Assembly (NCBI RefSeq): GCF_900198195.1
Contig: NZ_LT899436.1
Location: 1,467,501-1,531,500 of the forward strand
DNA length: 64,000 nt
Source: Tenacibaculum jejuense
Lineage (GTDB): Bacteria; Bacteroidota; Bacteroidia; Flavobacteriales; Flavobacteriaceae
Direction of reading: 5' to 3'
The position numbers and the translations under genes were made by a program. The notes under the pieces were generated by a model, which saw only the letters and a list, made by a program, of their open reading frames with translations, was not told the origin of the DNA and did not search any database. The stretch's first letter is position 1; the number at the start of each line of letters is the position of its first letter. Shown one piece after another: positions 62,032 to 64,000 of the stretch.

Positions 62032-62808
62032 TTAACGTTTTGTAAATAAATTTGTTACAGTGTTAGAAACATTTTTTCCAGTTTTAGAGTTGTAATATGC
62101 TCCCCATCTAAACTGATTTCTTGTATTCTTATACCTAACATTTTGATTGTAATCCCAAGATCTTTTCTTTTTTAAAGCGCTTAAAGACTTGGCGTATTTA
62201 ACTCTTACTTTATGACCGTCAGCTTCTATTCTTATAAAGAAAGATTTACCAGCCATGTTTTCATTAGTTAGTACAGTTCTATTAATTTTAAGACGACCTC
62301 TTTTATCTATTCTAAGTGCGATTTGAGGTTTACTTTTATTTACTGAAAAGTATTGCGCTAAAGTTAATTCTTCTTTTAAAGCAGTATTTACTTTCATTTG
62401 AGCTTCTAGAACCTTATACTTTCCTCTACTAGGAGCTTGAGCGCCTAAGAAAGCTTCACACCTTGAGTGTTTTGTTTTACCGTCTTTTCTAAAAATAAAA
62501 TCGTTAGCACCTAACTTAAAAGTTTGAGAAGTTCTTTTTGAGTTCTCAGTATAGAAAGGCGATAATCTCTTTTTTAGAGAACCTGAGGGTTTCTTACTTA
62601 TATTTACACTTCTACCAATTTTACAGAATAGTTTAAGGCTTTTGTCATTAGGAGTTTTAGCCTGAATGGTATTGGTTTCGTTTAAATGATTAGAAGTGTT
62701 TTGTTCTTGAAGAATATCATTGTTGGTAACTAATTCTTCTGATGAACAAGAAATGAAAATTGATAGAGTAGCAAAAGCTAAGATGTTTTTTGTAATAGAG
62801 GTTTTCAT
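62032..62808 (-). CDS. Lipoprotein with jelly-roll, polysaccharide lyase-like domain
   Basis: The 258-residue protein has a lipoprotein signal ending SIFISC (residue 21) then SSEELV. The mature part shows a jelly-roll pattern with KTKHSRCEAFLGAQ (compare the R-x-E motif of PL7-like lyases), LTLAQYFSVNKSKPQIALRI and an end block FRWGAYYNSKTGK like the YGAYR motif of the protein at 57481. The two are probably paralogues. It is strongly basic, which would suit an anionic polysaccharide. Confidence 0.65.
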   Translation of the reverse strand: MKTSITKNILAFATLSIFISCSSEELVTNNDILQEQNTSNHLNETNTIQAKTPNDKSLKLFCKIGRSVNISKKPSGSLKKRLSPFYTENSKRTSQTFKLGANDFIFRKDGKTKHSRCEAFLGAQAPSRGKYKVLEAQMKVNTALKEELTLAQYFSVNKSKPQIALRIDKRGRLKINRTVLTNENMAGKSFFIRIEADGHKVRVKYAKSLSALKKKRSWDYNQNVRYKNTRNQFRWGAYYNSKTGKNVSNTVTNLFTKR

Positions 62809-62848
62809 AATTTTTGAGGGTATTAGTTTGGGTTTATTATTTTTATTT

Positions 62849-62867
62849 AAGTACTAAAAAGATGTAT
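62849..62867 (+). repeat. Left arm of a 19-bp inverted repeat
   Basis: AAGTACTAAAAAGATGTAT at 62849-62867 is the exact reverse complement of 63917-63935. It lies 41 bp upstream of the start of the lipoprotein gene at 62032-62808 and just beyond the stop of the aerolysin-like gene. Confidence 0.75.
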
Positions 62868-62876
62868 GTTTATTTT

Positions 62877-63854
62877 TTATTGAATGTAAGCGTGAACTCT
62901 TATTTGTTTACTATTATCTTCATTAACGTTAATCACGTACTTACGATCTCTTTCTGTATAATCGTAAAAGAAGTTTTTAGCTGGTACGCTCCAAAAGTGA
63001 GCTCCATGATGTTTTTGAGTCCCATAATCTGCACCAATTCTTCCTCTAAATTCTAAAGGAACACTCCAAGTAGATCTATTAGTTTTATGGCGTTCTTGTG
63101 CTTCCCAAACTACAGATTTACCTGCCGGAACCCAAATTCTTCCACCTCTTAATACATCGGTAACTTTCCTTGATTCGCTACCTCCTTTGGTTCTATCTAA
63201 ACCAACAGTAAAAGTATTTGTAGCTTTAAAAGTATCTGGAACCGAAATTTCAAGACTAAAACTATGGCTAAAACTATTTGTAACACTCCAATTAGTTTCG
63301 TTAGTAGTTTCTACTCTCCATTCACCTTGTAGTTCCATCCATCTTCCCTTTTTAGATCGGTTTCTATCCCATCTAGCTGGAATATCTTGTATTCTCTTCC
63401 AACGTGTATATGTTGAGTTAGAATTCTTGGTTTTTTTACCAGAAGCTCTAAAATCTGCATTCCAGTTAAATCTACCGTTAGGGTTAGAACCAAATCCAAA
63501 CTTACTACCATTAATACTAACATTATTTGGTCTTCTATTACCTTTATTTAAAATAAATGTGAATCTATTTTTTAAACCATCTGTATTTGTGAAAGATTTT
63601 CTACCATGTTCATCTTCAAAAGTTCGAAGATCATCATACGAAATCCTTTTCCAGTTTGTGCTAATGCTGTTAGTGTTTCTATTTGCTAAACCAGATTCTT
63701 CACTATCTTTAATGGTTATAGCAGGTCCATACACATGTTCAGGGTGTATGTTAGCTTCGTTTTCAATAATATTTAATTCTTCTTCTTGATTGTCGCACGA
63801 TTGTAAAAACAATAATGCTGATGTGATACTAATTGCAGTGATTAGTTTTTTCAT
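62877..63854 (-). CDS. Surface lipoprotein with aerolysin/ETX-MTX2-like features
   Basis: The 325-residue protein has a lipoprotein signal ending LFLQSC (residue 20), then DNQEEELN, a strong acidic surface-export signal. The middle (about 175-285) has long alternating Ser/Thr and hydrophobic strands (NSFSHSFSLEISVPDTFKAT), then WVPAGKSVVWEAQERHKTNR, typical in pattern of aerolysin-family beta-pore proteins. The N-terminal half is Asn/Arg/Lys-rich with several Trp. Family membership is by pattern only. It is flanked by a 19-bp inverted repeat. Confidence 0.6.
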   Translation of the reverse strand: MKKLITAISITSALLFLQSCDNQEEELNIIENEANIHPEHVYGPAITIKDSEESGLANRNTNSISTNWKRISYDDLRTFEDEHGRKSFTNTDGLKNRFTFILNKGNRRPNNVSINGSKFGFGSNPNGRFNWNADFRASGKKTKNSNSTYTRWKRIQDIPARWDRNRSKKGRWMELQGEWRVETTNETNWSVTNSFSHSFSLEISVPDTFKATNTFTVGLDRTKGGSESRKVTDVLRGGRIWVPAGKSVVWEAQERHKTNRSTWSVPLEFRGRIGADYGTQKHHGAHFWSVPAKNFFYDYTERDRKYVINVNEDNSKQIRVHAYIQ

Positions 63855-63916
63855 TGTAAAATGTTTAATGGGTTATTAATATTTACTCTTTTTATAGTTG
63901 GGATAGAGTAAAGCAT

Positions 63917-63935
63917 ATACATCTTTTTAGTACTT
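63917..63935 (-). repeat. Right arm of a 19-bp inverted repeat
   Basis: ATACATCTTTTTAGTACTT here is the reverse complement of 62849-62867. It lies 63 bp upstream of the start of the aerolysin-like lipoprotein gene. Confidence 0.75.
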
Positions 63936-64000
63936 CAACTAAAATGTTGTAGCAAAGAAAAAACTTGTTTTTTGAGTGTAAGAAGAATCTCAAATGAATT

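Noticed and set aside
63187..63789. A 200-codon + strand open frame opposite the aerolysin-like gene
   Set aside because: It is fully antisense to a lipoprotein with clear signal and composition; the frame's product is hydrophobic, low in complexity and has no start context.

Overview
The window is AT-rich DNA (roughly one third G+C) from a marine-type member of the Flavobacteriaceae (phylum Bacteroidota; genera such as Tenacibaculum, Aquimarina or Kordia would fit, but the genus cannot be fixed from this sequence). The assignment rests on type IX secretion (T9SS) C-terminal sorting domains, a PorP/SprF protein, a hybrid two-component system, lipoproteins with acidic residues after the lipid cysteine, and promoters that match the Bacteroidota pattern TTG-N19..23-TAnnTTTG. 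No tRNA, rRNA, CRISPR array or transposase was seen.

Layout. 1-172: end of a TonB-type protein. 235-5271: a glyoxylate-shunt module, with an ScfR/RamB/PrpR-like regulator divergent from malate synthase and isocitrate lyase; a perfect 14-bp palindrome and a matching half-site lie in the shared promoter. 5505-16512: a compact run of ten same-strand genes built around an AAA+ ATPase, a long coiled-coil protein, a NudK-type Nudix hydrolase and several small membrane proteins. Most members are unrecognised, and this is the best candidate in the window for an undescribed system. 16640-23450: an orphan double-glycine leader peptide (possible RiPP or bacteriocin precursor), small membrane proteins, an ABM-domain/AraC pair, an EamA transporter, a MarR-GNAT fusion, and a MarR-controlled redox operon (DoxX-like, FMN reductase, MarR, pirin). 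23661-36706: lipoproteins, a secreted endonuclease/exonuclease/phosphatase protein, FadH, a T9SS type-B protein with its PorP/SprF partner, EttA, and a SerB-SerA fusion enzyme.

36813-53215: a kynurenine (tryptophan) degradation region. kynU, kmo, a RidA-type 2-aminomuconate deaminase, an aldehyde dehydrogenase, a PhyH-type dioxygenase and a divergent SDR form one + strand run. 3-Hydroxyanthranilate dioxygenase and ACMS decarboxylase lie about 6 kb further on, beyond a short + strand gene and a block of four minus-strand genes (thioredoxin, penicillin acylase, SUKH-like, lipoprotein). Together they cover kynurenine to 2-aminomuconate and its deamination; tryptophan dioxygenase and kynurenine formamidase are not in the window. 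The SDR gene carries an in-frame GC-rich sequence that looks like a flavobacterial REP element.

53359-63854: a carbohydrate-related locus without SusC/SusD. A hybrid two-component regulator converges on four minus-strand genes for exported proteins: two putative jelly-roll lipoproteins, a 1086-residue GH5 plus beta-helix plus Ig plus T9SS chimera, and a lipoprotein with aerolysin/ETX-MTX2-like features. That last gene is flanked by a perfect 19-bp inverted repeat, which could be a shared regulatory site or the ends of an invertible segment.
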